From Nageia nagi (taxonomy: Eukaryota; Pinophyta): 64,000 bases of DNA. Where the stretch lies: assembly GCA_050084985.1 (NCBI GenBank), contig JBITNC010000001.1, positions 176,576,001-176,640,000 on the forward strand. The letters are read 5' to 3'. Shown here one piece after another: positions 34,745 through 47,239 of this stretch (position 1 is the stretch's first letter; every line of letters begins with the position of its first letter). The position numbers were made by a program, and so were the translations under genes. The notes under the pieces were generated by a model that saw only the letters and a program-made list of their open reading frames with translations, searched no databases and was not told the DNA's origin.

Positions 34745-36086
34745 AACTATCAAATTCACCCTCAAGCATGCTACATCTGATTTAGGGTATCAAATAAGTC
34801 AAATAATGAGCCAGGAATGCTAACGACCCACTTTACAATCACCAATGCCACTAAAATACTCAACATCGTACACAAGAGCTCATAAACTATGCAAAACACA
34901 TCCAAAAATACCAACGATGTACTACTCAAGCATATACACACAGAAAATAGCCCAACATTATAAATGTGGAAGCATGAACATCACGTAATGAGATAAAATA
35001 TTGAGATCCAAGTATGTCATGAATTCAATTAGCAAGAGAATGATGAGTATAATACCAAACTAGCCCAAAGAGCTCAACATTGGCCTCCAAGGAGCCAACT
35101 AGGGCATACACAATGTTGAGATATATCTTGTGACTGATGTAGAATGGTCACCTCCTACCAAATTTATGGATGCCTCACTAAATGGCTCCCTCATAGGCTA
35201 GCTCCCAGCGAAGAGAACAAATGTGATCCCGAAATGCCATTGAATGGATTCAAAGGTGTTGACAGCTTGTGCATGCCTTAGGGTAGGGTAGCATTACATA
35301 AATAACCATCTCAATTGTAAGATAGAAGGTATTATATGCCTCCTAAACTCTCATTATACGTTACGCTCAAGGGTGCTTGACATCACCAAGTCTTTGAACT
35401 CCAAAAAGAAGTATTTTTGTATCAAATCAAGTTTATTTCTATATTAAGGTTCCTTAGCCTTATATAGCTCATCATTGGATTTGGATTTCACCTAAAGGAT
35501 ATCCCCAACCTCTCTAATCTCAAAGTTGACCTCCTATAGGACCAATATCTCCAACATGGGTGCCTAGGGATTGAACATGCCCAATGTAGATACCTAGGAA
35601 TCATTAATGCCAATGTGGGGATCCAATGTTCCATGCATGCCAACATGGGTGTCGAAGGTGCCATGCATGCGAACGTGGGAGTCCAAGGTACCACGTGGGT
35701 CTAGGATTCATGCATGGGTGTAAAGGGGTCATTATAGGCCAACATGGGGGTCTCCCCAAGGCTAGCGCATGTGTATAAGTGCTCCCAAATCCAACGTTGG
35801 GGAAATAGGTATTTATTTATATACAAGTGTCATCTAGGTGCTATATAAGCCTTATGATTCCCATAATCATCTTTGGGATCTTCAAGTGCATTTATTGATA
35901 AATAAATAACACATCCTAGCTTGGCAGGAAAACATCCCTCATGGGGCTCACAAAGTAGGTCCAACGGACCTTTATAATTTTATCATAAGTAACTAATAAC
36001 AAATGCATGAGTAAATAAATATTTACAAAAAAGGGAATCCTTAGGATTCTAAAATTAATTAATTTTTACAAAAAGGGAATGTTATA
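34745..36086 (-). repeat. 3' LTR of the chromovirus
   Basis: Lies directly after the chromovirus integrase/chromodomain in minus orientation. The start is decayed (TATAACATTCCC; the family start elsewhere in the window is TGTAACATCCC). It contains a minus-strand TATA box CTATATAAGG (35458-35467) and a 30-bp minisatellite. Its R-U5 part matches the 2840-6100 cluster (for example AAAATACCAACGATG near 34915 and CCCAACGATGCACTAC near 3806). The lower end is set by the end of similarity and is approximate. Confidence 0.75.
35551..35700 (-). repeat. 30-bp x 5 minisatellite inside the LTR
   Basis: Five units of the form CCAACATGGGTGTC...CATGCATG. Because the unit is a multiple of three, the minus strand reads as decapeptide repeats (TPTFACMAPS, TPMLACMEHW, IPTLALMIPR). 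Confidence 0.85.
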
Positions 36087-37453
36087 AAGCCTTCCCTTTT
36101 GAAATTGCTTACCTTCAAGCAATTTAATGATGGATGTGCTAGTATCTCAAATCCTTCCCATGTAGAATCTTCATTAAGAAAGTCCTTCCAGTTGATCAAG
36201 TATTCCAAAATCTACCTTTATCTGAACTTCTTCATTCGGATCTCCAACACATGTTTTGGAATCAAAACCATCCATCCCTCTTGCTCAAGCGATGGAAGTG
36301 TAGTTAATGATGTATCTTGCTGATCCATAACCTTATTAAGGAGTGACACATGAAAAGTGTTGCAAATCTTGCTTTCCTTGGGAAGCTCTAGGTCATATGC
36401 AACTCCTCCAACTTTACACAAGATCTTGTATGGACCAAAGAATCTAGGCTATATTTTTATGCTCTTCTCTTCTTGAGGGAGGATTACTTGAATGGTTGCA
36501 ACCTGAAATATACCATCTCTCCTACTTCAAAGGTCTTATCAGTCCTCCTTTGATCAACATACTTCTTTTGATGATTTTGGGTCATTTATAACTTCTCCTT
36601 TAGAGCCTTCATGATGTCTTAGTTTTTATACAATAAATTTTTAGCTTTTATGGCCTTTCCTTCATCAAAAATCAAATCTATGAAGTTAGGAGCATCATAA
36701 CTATATAAAGCTTTGAAAGGAGACATTCTTATGGACAATTGGTGCATAAAGTTGTAACAACACTCCCTAATGTGGAGCCATTTAACCCACATTTGTTGCT
36801 ACCTTGTTACATAGTACCTCAAAAACCCTTATATCCATTTCTTTATAATTTATGTTTGCTCATTAGTTTGCGGGTGATAGCTAGTGCTTGGGGTCAAATT
36901 AGTGCCACTCAACTAAAAAAATTCTTGCTAAAACATGCTCATAAGCTTGTTTTCCCTATCACTTATAAATCTTTTTGGCAATCCATGTAATTTGAATATC
37001 TCTTTGAAGAACAAATAGCCAATTGTACTTATGTATATGTGATAGTAATCGCAAAGAAATAAGCAAACTTAGTGAGCCTATCCACTACCATAAAAATAAA
37101 ATATTTACCATGCACTTTTGGAAGACTTGTAATGAAATCCATAAAGATATCTTACCACTTTTGTTGTGGAATAGACAATGGTTGAAGTATTCCTATTGGC
37201 CTTAAATTCTCCTCCTTATTTTCTTAACAATGCACATATTCTTGGACATGTTTGCAAACATCTTATTTCAACCCTCTCTATGCAAACTCTCCCTTGCTGC
37301 TCTATACATTTTCATGATCCTTGGATGATTTGCAAGGGGGATATTATGCAAGGCATGGAGTACCTTTTCCTTCATCTTTGAGCTAGGGATCAAGAAAATT
37401 CTATTATTTTTCAAAATCAACCCCTCCCTAATCATATATCTCTCATTTTTAAT
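36087..37453 (-). pseudogene. Ty3/gypsy chromovirus integrase with chromodomain
   Basis: C-terminal half of the outer element's polyprotein. From 37453: MIREGLILKNNRIFLIPSSK, the zinc-domain histidine region (VLHALHNIPLANHPRIMKMY), the core with LPKRFISDRENKL (second catalytic Asp, about 36970) and TSYHPQTNEQT, then FEVGEMVYFRLQPFK and the C-terminal KVGGVAYDLELPKESKICNT with FHVSLLNKVM (36421-36218). The last part reads EYLINWKDFLNEDSTWEGFE and HPSL (about 36110-36210), a chromodomain of the chromovirus type. Stops and frameshifts are frequent. The frame joins in phase to 62004 once the 37459-61998 insertion is removed. Confidence 0.9.
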
Positions 37454-37458
37454 AGTCC

Positions 37459-38471
37459 TATAAGCTTCCCAAAAGGGGCTACAAGGGAGCTAGGGAGACC
37501 CCACACTAGGGGTCCCTCCCCTCTAGGAAAGGCCCATGCTGCAATGTCTAAAACATTACTTGAAATGTGATTAGATGGTTATGATAAACAAATATGGGGG
37601 AGAGAGAATTTATAGTGTTTTCCTTTTCTCTTGTGCAATACCCACATCTCCAAACAACCTACCAATAAGAAAAAAGAGGAGGCTTCTTAGTTATAGGTCC
37701 TTAAGACCCTAGAACCATGCAAAGCTAGCTAATGACCTTGTAATCCTCCAAGCCTTGAATAAACAAGGCACTAGAAAATAACATGATCCCTAAAATGCAA
37801 ACTAGCATAGGATTAAAATAGATTTAACTAAATTAAAATTAAACTAAACTATCCTAGCCTAAGTCTACAAGAGACTAGCCTAGAACAACTAGTATGCAAC
37901 CATGCAAAAAAATAACAATGATAACACAAAAGGATATATATGATTGAGCTCATGGATGTCTCCTAAAAATCCTACAAAAACACTCAAAATAACAATTAGT
38001 TCAATAAAATAAAGGCAAAAAATATGTTACCCAAGGTTCTCTTTCAATATGAGGATAAAAATCCACTTTTTGTTGCCTTGGAAGTGATGGGTAAAGATCC
38101 AAGTGGAAGGTTCTTGGCCAAATGCTCGAATGGAAAGTACTAAGTGCATATGGACAACAAGAAGTCATGGGTTTCTTGTTGTGCTAAGTTACTTTGATGG
38201 AAAAACTATTTTTGAATTGACTTGTATATAGGACTAGCTGGTGGGTCAATTAGGATTTAAACCCTAACTGATCAGCCAATCCCCTAATTGATGGGTCAGT
38301 TAGGGTCCAAAGTGATAAGGTTGTAATAAAGGCTTAAGTTACCAAAATTGATCACACGAATAGGGTCAAAACAAGACCAAGGGTTGATAGGATCATGATG
38401 AACTGTAGGATAGGTTGAATCATCACAAATTACCTAAGGTAGATAAATGAACGATTTTGAGGTATCTACAG
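37459..38471 (-). repeat. 3' LTR of the Tat-like element
   Basis: 1013 bp, matching 60998-61998 throughout with many substitutions. Polypurine tract at 38472-38486 on its right. Confidence 0.9.
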
Positions 38472-40830
38472 ATGCCCCTTTTTGTGCCTATTTTTGTGAG
38501 GTGCAAAATGTGGTACAAAAATAGGTGAAATGTGTGTAATGTGATAATGAGAAAGCAAAATGGATGAACAACAAAATCAAAATGATCCCTACTTTTCCCC
38601 AGTAGTTGAAGAGTAAATGAAAAAGGTAAAAATAATTTCTACTTTACCCCATCAATCAAAGGGTAAAATAAAAGTAAATGATAAAAGATACATAAAAGAA
38701 AATGGCCTCTACTTTGCCCCAAAAACCAAAGGGTGAAAGAAAAGCAATCAAGATGAGAGCTAGTTTCAACACATAATAGATAGTATAATATTACCTTGAA
38801 CATTTGACCCAAGAATGGTTTCGATACATGATAGGTCATATAAGATCGAGTCGAAGGGATGGATCACAAAATAGAACTAAGAAGGCCATATCAAACAAAT
38901 AAGTAAAAAAAAAGGCCTCTACTTTGCCCCAGCAACTGAAGGGTAAAGGAAAACATAAAAGGATACTCAAAAGTAAAATATCTCTACTTTGCCCTAACAT
39001 TCGAAGGGTAAATGAAAGGAAAAAATATCAATGATCCTACTTTGTCCTAGCAATCAAAAGGTGAAGGAAAAAAGGAAAAGATCAATGATTCTACTTTGCC
39101 CTAGTAGTCGAAGGGTGAAGGATAAAGCAATCAAGATGAGAGCTGGTTTCAGCACATGATAGGTCATATAAGATCATCATGAATGTCCAACTAAGTCAAG
39201 TTTTGATGCATGATAAGTCATATAAGACTAAGCTAAAGAGATGGATCATAGGCTTGTAGACCTACCAAGTATTAGACTGTAGCACACAGGCATGTGATGC
39301 TTGAATAAGAGACCATGTTGAATGATAAATGATGCAAATGTTAGAGTGATCAAGACCAAAAGATAATGCAAGACAAGCATGCTCATTTTGTAAAAAATAG
39401 ATCGCACTCATCACCTGATAGAACAACACATACACACTCAACACCACAAAGGGGATAAGGGATGAGGAATAAAAGGTTTCTTGGTTTCCTTATTTGTAAT
39501 GAGAAAATAAGAAAACTAAAGATAGGGATGAAAGGTGAGTATAAGAACTCAGCTAAGGAAGGGTGTGTGACCAATATGGGATAAATCGCACCAATAGGTT
39601 GCTTAGCAAAGAGGTACTATAAGATCGTGAAAGAGGAAAGGGATGATATCCCCCTTGAGTGAGGAGGTGGGAGAAGGTCCTAGGATAGGGGCTCAACCAT
39701 CTAGCCGATCAATGAGAGAAAAAGATGAAGGTCAAAGAGTGAGAGGAGGTAAAAGATACTAACCAACTTGTTGCAAATCGATCAACACTAACTGACCTAT
39801 TGCAAATAGGTTAGCACTAGCTCACCTACTTTAGACTAATAGGATTATGTGTTATTAAGAAGACCATATTGACTAACCAGAAAGTAAAATGACTAATCGA
39901 TGGGATAGTTGGGAGGCAGGGTAAATAAAATAAAAAAGGTTGGTTCATGTTTATCATTTTGCACACCTACACTCGAGAGAACGAAGCTCTAACCTAGAGA
40001 GACCACCCCCATTCTCGAGTGCACCAGGTTGACCAGAGTTGGCAAGGAAAAATGGTGGTGGTAGCAAGAGCTGGATAGGACCCACCACATGGCCCACCTA
40101 AAGGAGAAGGTGATCACCTACACAAGCAGGTAAGTTATTAAAAACTCATCTAATTTCAATTTTGAAAGCATAGGATTATAGATCACTAGCATGTAAATAG
40201 AGAAAATACAATTTATTTTTTATTTGAATGGTTAAAAATGACCTAAAATAAGAAAAATCGTAGGAGAAACCCAAAACTAAGGCATCATCATTTTGGACAA
40301 ATTGATTGGTGAAACTAAATAAACATAGACTTAAAATGATCGCAACAAAATTTAAAACATTTTTGCTAAAACAAAAATTTAATTTAGGTTCCAAAAGAGG
40401 TACATTTTGCAAGATTTTGGAAGGTGTGGTATGGGGTTTTCGGCCTCAACCTTGACTCTACTAGTTAGTGAGCTACAAATGGGTCCCAATTTAGGGTCAT
40501 TTGGGCACACATCAATTAGCACCTAGATGACCTCAGATCGGACCAACTAGTTGGCCACCCAATCGATTGACTAGCAGGCTTACAAGATGTCGATTAATTT
40601 AAATTAATCAACCTATTGCAAACATGTTAGAAATCAACATAAAAGATAGGGTAGAAGACACATAAAAAGACTCCAATGGACCATAAGACATTGATATGAT
40701 TAATTGACTAGGACTCACGACATTAGGAAAATAAGGACAAAAATGCACCAACTTAAAACAAATACGATTGAATCAACAAAAAAGGTGCTAATGCAAATGA
40801 CAAAGAGGACTAACATAAGACTTGTTTTAA
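38472..40830. other. 3' untranslated spacer of the Tat-like element
   Basis: Non-coding. Begins with the polypurine tract, then the 38580-39130 minisatellite, then G/A-rich sequence to about 40030. Phrases about 'accaacttgttgcaaatcgatcaac' recur near 39760-39830. No gene seen. Confidence 0.6.
38580..39130. repeat. Seven-copy ~55-70-bp minisatellite
   Basis: Units of the form CTACTTTGCCCYAGYARTCG then AAGGGTAAAGGAAAA start near 38588, 38640, 38710, 38918, 38986, 39036 and 39090. A longer segment (CAATCAAGATGAGAGCTRGT...) follows two of them (38745 and 39130), which points to a higher-order unit. Confidence 0.85.
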
Positions 40831-42580
40831 TCATGTTTCCAGTTAATACCTAGCACAAGTTTAGGCCTATCCTGAAGGATGTGTGCAGGGTGCTAGATGA
40901 TGCAGACTAGATCTAGTTGGAGGCAATTGGTTTGGTAGGCCTAAGGATGATCACGATCGACCAAGCCTACATCTACATGCTGGTGGAGTGCTAGGATAGC
41001 TAGTGCAACACCTTCCACTTCCCCATGAGTGAGATGATGATCATGTTGGAGGACATCTACATGATCTACAGGGTGCTCATTGAGGGTAGGATGCTAACTA
41101 CTACAACTTCAAGGAGCCAGACTATGCAAAGGATGTTTGGTGATGGATGGTAGACCATTAGCATCGAACATGGTAGGGTTAAATATGTGGCTATATATGA
41201 TGTAGGATTACTAATGATCAATGAGACCATAGTTATGATGGTGATAAACTCATTTCTACTTCTAGATACCAGTGGGCATAGGATCCCCTAGAATCTGTTG
41301 AACATTATTAGGGATATTATCAAGGATGGGGTTGTCTATGCATGGGTCCTAGCTATCCTCAAGTAGACATATAGGTAGCTAGCCTATCGATAGTGACGTA
41401 GAATGGGGATTACAAGATCCCTATTAATACAGATCTGGGTGTGGGAGCATGTGCAATTAGATGTGATCTTATAGCTTATCTTTTGACATACATAATGTAG
41501 CTACGACTAATTCAAAGGCGCTTGTGGCTAGGCAGGATCTACCCTACACCCAAAACTAGTCTGAAGAGCATGAAGCACCTAAGAACCAACCCTATAAGGG
41601 GATGTGCACATGGCACCATAGCATGTGGGCCAATCTATGGGCTAAGGATATCATTTATAAACCCTAAAGAGGAGGGCTAGTATGGGCTGAGGAGGATGAT
41701 CAACTGGCATGAGTGCACTGATCCTACAATATATGCATGTAGAGGTTGAGGGATGTCGAGGTCTACAAGTTTGAGCAAGTGACTTGGCAACATAAGATTG
41801 CCCAGGTGTGCTGCCAAAGCTAGTGCTTTACTGATGGATAGAGGCATAGGGGGACCTACCTTAGAGATGCTACACAGAGTCAAACATAGCTTTGGATGCA
41901 ACCATGGCTATTCTGGATGTGGATGATGTAGGGATGAGTGTAAAGTATGATAAGTGGTGGGCTCCCTAGCAAGAGCAAGTAGTCCCTGATGGGGTGCTAT
42001 AGGCACCACCTCCATCAGGGGCATGAGAATAGGGAGGAGCAATGGTATCATGTGCCCTTACAGGAGAGGTGAGAGGAGAGCTCGCACTACCAGGGATGGG
42101 AGGGGTTAAAGATGATGAGTCATTTGATCAGGTAGCTTTTGATGCAAAGATGGGGACCTTGGATGGTGAGGAGGATGCTCACAAGGTAGGGATATTGGTA
42201 AAGCATGATCAAGTGTTGGGTGAGTAGGACATCACCCTTTACCAGCTTGATATAATGACTATAGAGAGGGATACTACAGTGGCATAGAGGGATGTCACGA
42301 CAATGTAGGGAGATATGCTACAAGTGTAGGTGGTTGGACTATAGGCATAGTTTGATACAACCTTATTAGAGGGACATCACCAAACCCAATTATTAGTGGT
42401 GACTACAAGGGTACGAGTGCCATACTCGAAGGTTGGACCATAAATTAAGGAGACTATAACTATAAGGGGCAAGAAGAGGTAGCTACACATATAGAGGCTA
42501 TGATGGTCACTCCATAGGTTTACCAGATTACCCTAGATCAATGGTAAAGAAAGGCTTCTAAGGCACTTGCATTCTAAGGG
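40830..42580 (+). pseudogene. Antisense plant-mobile-domain ORF of the Tat-like element
   Basis: Decayed plus-strand reading frame, opposite to the element. It reads RPILKDVCRVLDDAD, LEAIGLVGLRMITIDQAYIY, then NTFHFPMSEMMIMLEDIYMI, YRVLIEGRMLT and KYVAIYDVGLLMINETIVMM. The block with T-F-H-F-P-x-x-E-M-x-x-x-L-E-D is the hallmark of the plant mobile domain (PMD, MAIN/MAIL1-like), whose members are found both in host proteins and in mobile elements. A second part (about 41680-42580) reads DATMAILDVDDVGMSV and an acidic tail. Nearly all the many stops are TAG. Extra antisense ORFs between INT and the 3' LTR are known from Tat-lineage elements. Confidence 0.75.
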
Positions 42581-45012
42581 TAACTAATGATTATGGGGAT
42601 AATCACCATAGAGATCGTGTCTGGCAAGAGGAATCAGTCTAAGAGCTAGAGTCAAAGCTGAATGACCATGATAGGTTAAAGTATTCAATGATAGAGCAGC
42701 AACCACTCGACTAGAGTTAGGCCATCTAACAGGGTGTTCAGGGTCCCACAGGCACCAGGAAAGCCATTGAGACCACTCAAGGTAGCAGAGGGAAGGGGTT
42801 AGGCTAAACACCCTCCTCTCCCAAACAAGGATAAAGTAAATGGGGTTGATCACCTTAACAGTAGAGACTATAGTTTTGATCAAGATTTTGCCAGGCACCC
42901 ATGAGCGCAAATGTATTTTTTTGTATATCTAAACATGCGTATGCAGGACTATGCGATGTATATGGATATTATTTTGATGTATGATATGATATTTTGATGG
43001 ATGCAATGTATATGCATTTTTATTTATGGATGTATGGACACATTATGGATATGTATGGATGCATCACTTTGACACTATTGCTTTATGAGATGATGTTATG
43101 CTATATGCTGTTTAACATGGATGGATGCATTTATAATTATGCTATGTGTATTTGTACTTATATGCTATGGATGAGACAATGGATGTGTAAAATAAGCTAA
43201 AATGAACCCTAAATGAACACTAAAAGAACATACAATTAACATGAAAAAGATAACTTAAAAATGGACCTAAAATAAACATAAAAGAACATGAAATGAACTT
43301 GCATGTTTAATCACTTCACATGGTAAATGGACTTGTATGCTTAAACACACAAAAGAAGCAAACACACATGATAATATGGGATATAAACACAAATGATGTA
43401 TAATAACAAACAATAAAATAATAACTGAGCATAAAAGGTTAATAATAATAAAATGAATCATAACAAACAAACAAAAGATGATAAGTTAAATGCTTAAGAA
43501 GGTACAAAGAAATTAAGAAGATAAACAAACGATGATGACATGTGACGATATGATTAAATAATAAAAGAAACAAACCACAATGATAAACAATACTAAAAAA
43601 GGCAAGAAAGATAAGGTAAAATGCTGCAGAAATGCTACCAAATTTTACCCAAAATGGTGCACAAAATGAGGCAACAAACATGGCATATGATGCTTCTCAA
43701 AATGCTCAACATACATCGATCATGATCGTCACAAATAGAGATTAAGTTAGGATGTTGCAGAAAGACAATCCATTTGGACCAAAACTGAACCAAAGTGAAA
43801 AAGACACTTTTGAAAAAGTGAAAATTTGTGAAATTTGACAGATAATAACAAACGACCATGTTGACGATTTGACTAATGGTCCTGATGATATGGTATATGG
43901 TTGTACAATCTAAACACAAGATCAAATGGTTAAAAAAATAGAGTTCATTTGACATATTTATAAATTCCAAACTAAAGGTAACTTATTAGGGTGCGACACC
44001 TTTCAGTGGTCACTAAAAAGGTGTCATTCCAAGTAGCCTCAAAAATGGTTTTTGGAAAGATAATAAACGATGAGCTATGGACTTGAAACTTGACATGATG
44101 ATTGCATTTACATTGATGGAGGATTAGAAAAAGATAGATCTAAAAATAGAGGTCATATGATGCATCAAAGAGATAAATCAAGTAGGTAATTTTCACAGGG
44201 TCAAATTTCAGGACCTACATCCCTAAAATTTGAAACTGCAACAAATAATCGTGAAACATAATGAAAGTGGATAGGGAGACTTAAAATGGAATAGAAATAC
44301 CATAGGAGGCTAGGTTTGAAAAATGGACAACTGATCATGTTTGCATGCACATGCATTGAGGCACCACATGGAACAAAGTAGCGACTTAGGGCTAGAGGCA
44401 AATGGCCAAATCAAACAAAACAAAAGTTGTTGACATGAAGATCAATGATAAATGAAGTAACTAAATACCAAAACATGACTAGAGGAAATGATAAGACATG
44501 AAAATATGAATGATAAAAATGGCAAAAATGCTAAATAATAAGATAAGAGAAATGACATCGAAGGAGTCCAAAATGTATTTTGAGTCATCTGCAACATAAG
44601 GATTTCTCTCTGAAACCATGATAGTCACAACCTATGGTCAAACTTGAGGGAATGACAAAAGAAAACCCGAAGTGGCTGTGACCCAAGTGGTTATGTCCTC
44701 ATCAAGAATCGCATACAGGATAAGATGACAAGAGGTGATAAATGGACATACAATAATGTCAGTGATATGACACAAGGCAAGAAATGGATGAATGATGGTT
44801 GGACTCTTCTAGTTACATAAGGGATCGACTTCCACATATGTACAAGATTGTACATGCTTTACTAAGGATTTAAGAGATAATATCCAATGGTCAACCCCAG
44901 AGGAAGACCAATATTGATACCAAATAAATGCAAGCAACACAAATGATAAAAAGTGATTACAGATGCAAAAATGAGGGAAGAACATGACACAAGGTGTCTA
45001 GGATCTGAGTGA
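42581..45012. other. Element spacer with ATG/TGGA-rich simple sequence
   Basis: 42940-43190 is dominated by ATGGATG/GTATGGA-type short repeats. 43190-45012 is A-rich (ACATAAAAGAACATGAAATG...). The minus-strand open stretches at 43267-43970 are hydrophobic because of the A/T bias (poly-Phe/Leu/Ile) and show no motif. No gene called. Confidence 0.5.
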
Positions 45013-46400
45013 CTATGGTCCTACCCCAAAGTATGCATAAATGTGAAGGTACGAAAGGAGGGATAGGCTTGAGTATCGACTCCTAATGAGGTAATTCAAA
45101 GTAATAAAGGGATGAATGACACAATGTGATATAACATATGAGAGAAATAAAGTACCTACACTTAAGGTACCATCCCCCAACTTGGTATAAATGAGAAGAT
45201 GAAGATGATCAGGAAGACATGAATAAAATAATGCAAGACAAAACACAATAAAGAAAAATATAACAAACATAAAGCAAGCATGAAAAGGACGAATATGGAT
45301 GATATTGATAGGATCAAGTTCTTTAAGTCCTTCCAAGTTAGCAATATGATACACACTTAAACCAATCTTGCACTTAAAAATTAAGGGGCCTAGCCAATTT
45401 GAGCCAAACTTGTCCTTGATAGGATGCTTGAGATGGGATTGCTGTTGGTTCTTTTTAAGCACAAGATCACCAAATTGAAACTCATAAGGTTAGACCTTCT
45501 TGTTAAATGCTCATTTAATATGCTTTTGATAAATCTTATGATGCTCAATCGCATTAATGTGCTTGTCATCAAGCAAAGTAAGTTGATCCAATGAAGCTTG
45601 ACAAGCTTCTTCATCAAGGATAAAGTCCTTGAGTGACACATGCAAGGAATGGATCTCAAGTTCAAGAGGCATGATAGTCTCTGCACCATAGATGAGAGAG
45701 AAAGGAGTAGCACCCATGTGCATTGGAATACTAGTGCGATATGCCCATAAAGTGTACGGAGGATATTCATGCCAATTACAATGATTATCATTAACCATTT
45801 TCTTGAAAATCATGAAAATCATCTTATTGGTGGCCTCAACTTGATCATTACCTAGGGGTAATAAGGCATGGGGAATGATTTCTTGATATGATATTAATTA
45901 CACATTCTTCTCATATGTTGATTCTTAAAATTAAGACCATTATCAGTAGGGATCCTTGTAGGAATACCAAATCGACATATGATACGAGTCTTTATGAAAG
46001 ATACAATCTTGGAACCCATAGTAGAGACTGATGGAACTGTCTCTACCCACTTGGTAAGGTACTCAACGGCAGTGATAATGAAATTATAACTACTAGATGA
46101 AGGAGGGAAAAATTGATCGATAAGAACAAAACCCCACTGGGAAAAAGGCCACATGACCTAGATTGGCTGAAAAGGCTAAGAAGGCACGAGATGAAGATGG
46201 GCATGTTGTTGACACTTGACACACTTCTTGACATATTCATTACAATCTTGTTCCATGGTAGGAAAATAATAACCCATCTGTAGAAGGTGTTTAACGATAA
46301 ATGTACCATTGAAGTGTCCACCACAAATGTTATCATGAAAATTCGACATGGCGATTTGTTGGTCATAAAGCTCGAGAAAATGAAGGACTCCATCAAAAGA
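45013..46400 (-). pseudogene. Tat-like integrase
   Basis: Zinc domain at about 46200-46340: GGHFNGTFIVKHLLQMGYYF and the Cys pair in EYVKKCVKCQQHAHL. Core: FVLIDQFFPPSSSSYNFIIT, AVEYLTKWVETVP (the usual Asp of ATDYFTKW is Glu), then FGIPTRIPTDNGLNFKNQHM with the second catalytic Asp, and MVNDNHCNWHEYPPYTLWAY with HMGATPFSLIYG after a frame break (45822-45511). C-terminal: DKFGSNWLGPLIFKCKIGLS and NIIHIRPFHA (45462-45240). At least four frame interruptions. The domain order and the GPxxF/K-like C-terminus fit gypsy integrases without a chromodomain. Confidence 0.88.
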
Positions 46401-46535
46401 TCACATATAAAGGATATCTCCTAAAAGTGCATATCAAGGAGCATGATGCTTGAAAGTATGCTTCTCATTGGGTGACATATTAGGATAAAAGACATTCCAC
46501 TTGAGATTCTCATGAAGCTGCTTGTACCACAAGTC

Positions 46536-47156
46536 TTAAGACTCAATTGAAATCTCACCAACACTAGCTTCGATGAAAGGGGGAGACAAAGAAGACTTAA
46601 GGGATGAATCCTTAATAGTCATAATTTTCACTTGCTGTATTGGTTGATGTGGATTAGGTGGAACAAGTGACCTTAAGGAAGCCATGGTATTCGTAAACTG
46701 ATTAGAGGACCTAGGGGCTGACTTGATCTTATAGTATTTAAAGAACTTGAGAAGCCTAACGACCTCTTCTCTATAGGATTCAAGGAGTTCATTATGATAT
46801 TGATAAACTCTCAAGAATTGGTTGATGACTAAGAGAAAGTCATCGTGTATCATGAGCATCTCAATCTTAAGGATGATGGTAGTCCTAAGATCTATGATTA
46901 AGGCTTCATATTATGCATTGTTATTGGTACAAGGGAAAGCCAACTTGGAAGAATAAGGGATGGGAACACCTTGAGGCATGAATAAGATAACTCCCACACC
47001 ACTCCCTTGCTCACACTTAGATTTATCAAAATACATGGTCATATCAAATTCTTGGTATGTATCAATGGATTCCTCCTCTTTGTTAATCTTAAAGATATCC
47101 TCATCAGGGAAATTGATGTTGAGAGGAGAGTTATCAAGAAAAGGAGATTTGACCAA
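46536..47156 (-). pseudogene. Second (archaeal-type) RNase H of the Tat-like element
   Basis: Reads FDMTMYFDKSKCEQGSGVGV, ILFMPQGVPIPYSSKLAF, TNNNA, a stop, then YEALIIDL. The pattern D-G/K-S-x(6)-G-x-G...TNN-A-EYEALI is the additional RNase H domain, distinct from the classical one, found in Tat-lineage gypsy pol. A C-terminal part follows at 46859-46536 (LVINQFLRVYQYHNELLESY and APRSSNQFTNTMASLRSL). The catalytic first Asp is present; the Glu codon region is hit by a stop. Confidence 0.85.
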
Positions 47157-47239
47157 CTGATTGGCTATGACTTGACCCTTAATGGATTTTTGAATAATAA
47201 ATTCAAGGTCAAACTCAGATAAAAATATAAGCCAGTTAG

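Noticed and set aside
38580-39130. CRISPR-like array
   Set aside because: Units vary in length and sequence, no constant repeat with unique spacers, and the genome is eukaryotic.
43267-43970. Three overlapping hydrophobic minus-strand ORFs
   Set aside because: Poly-Phe/Leu/Ile from A-rich plus strand; not consistent with the element's domain order.
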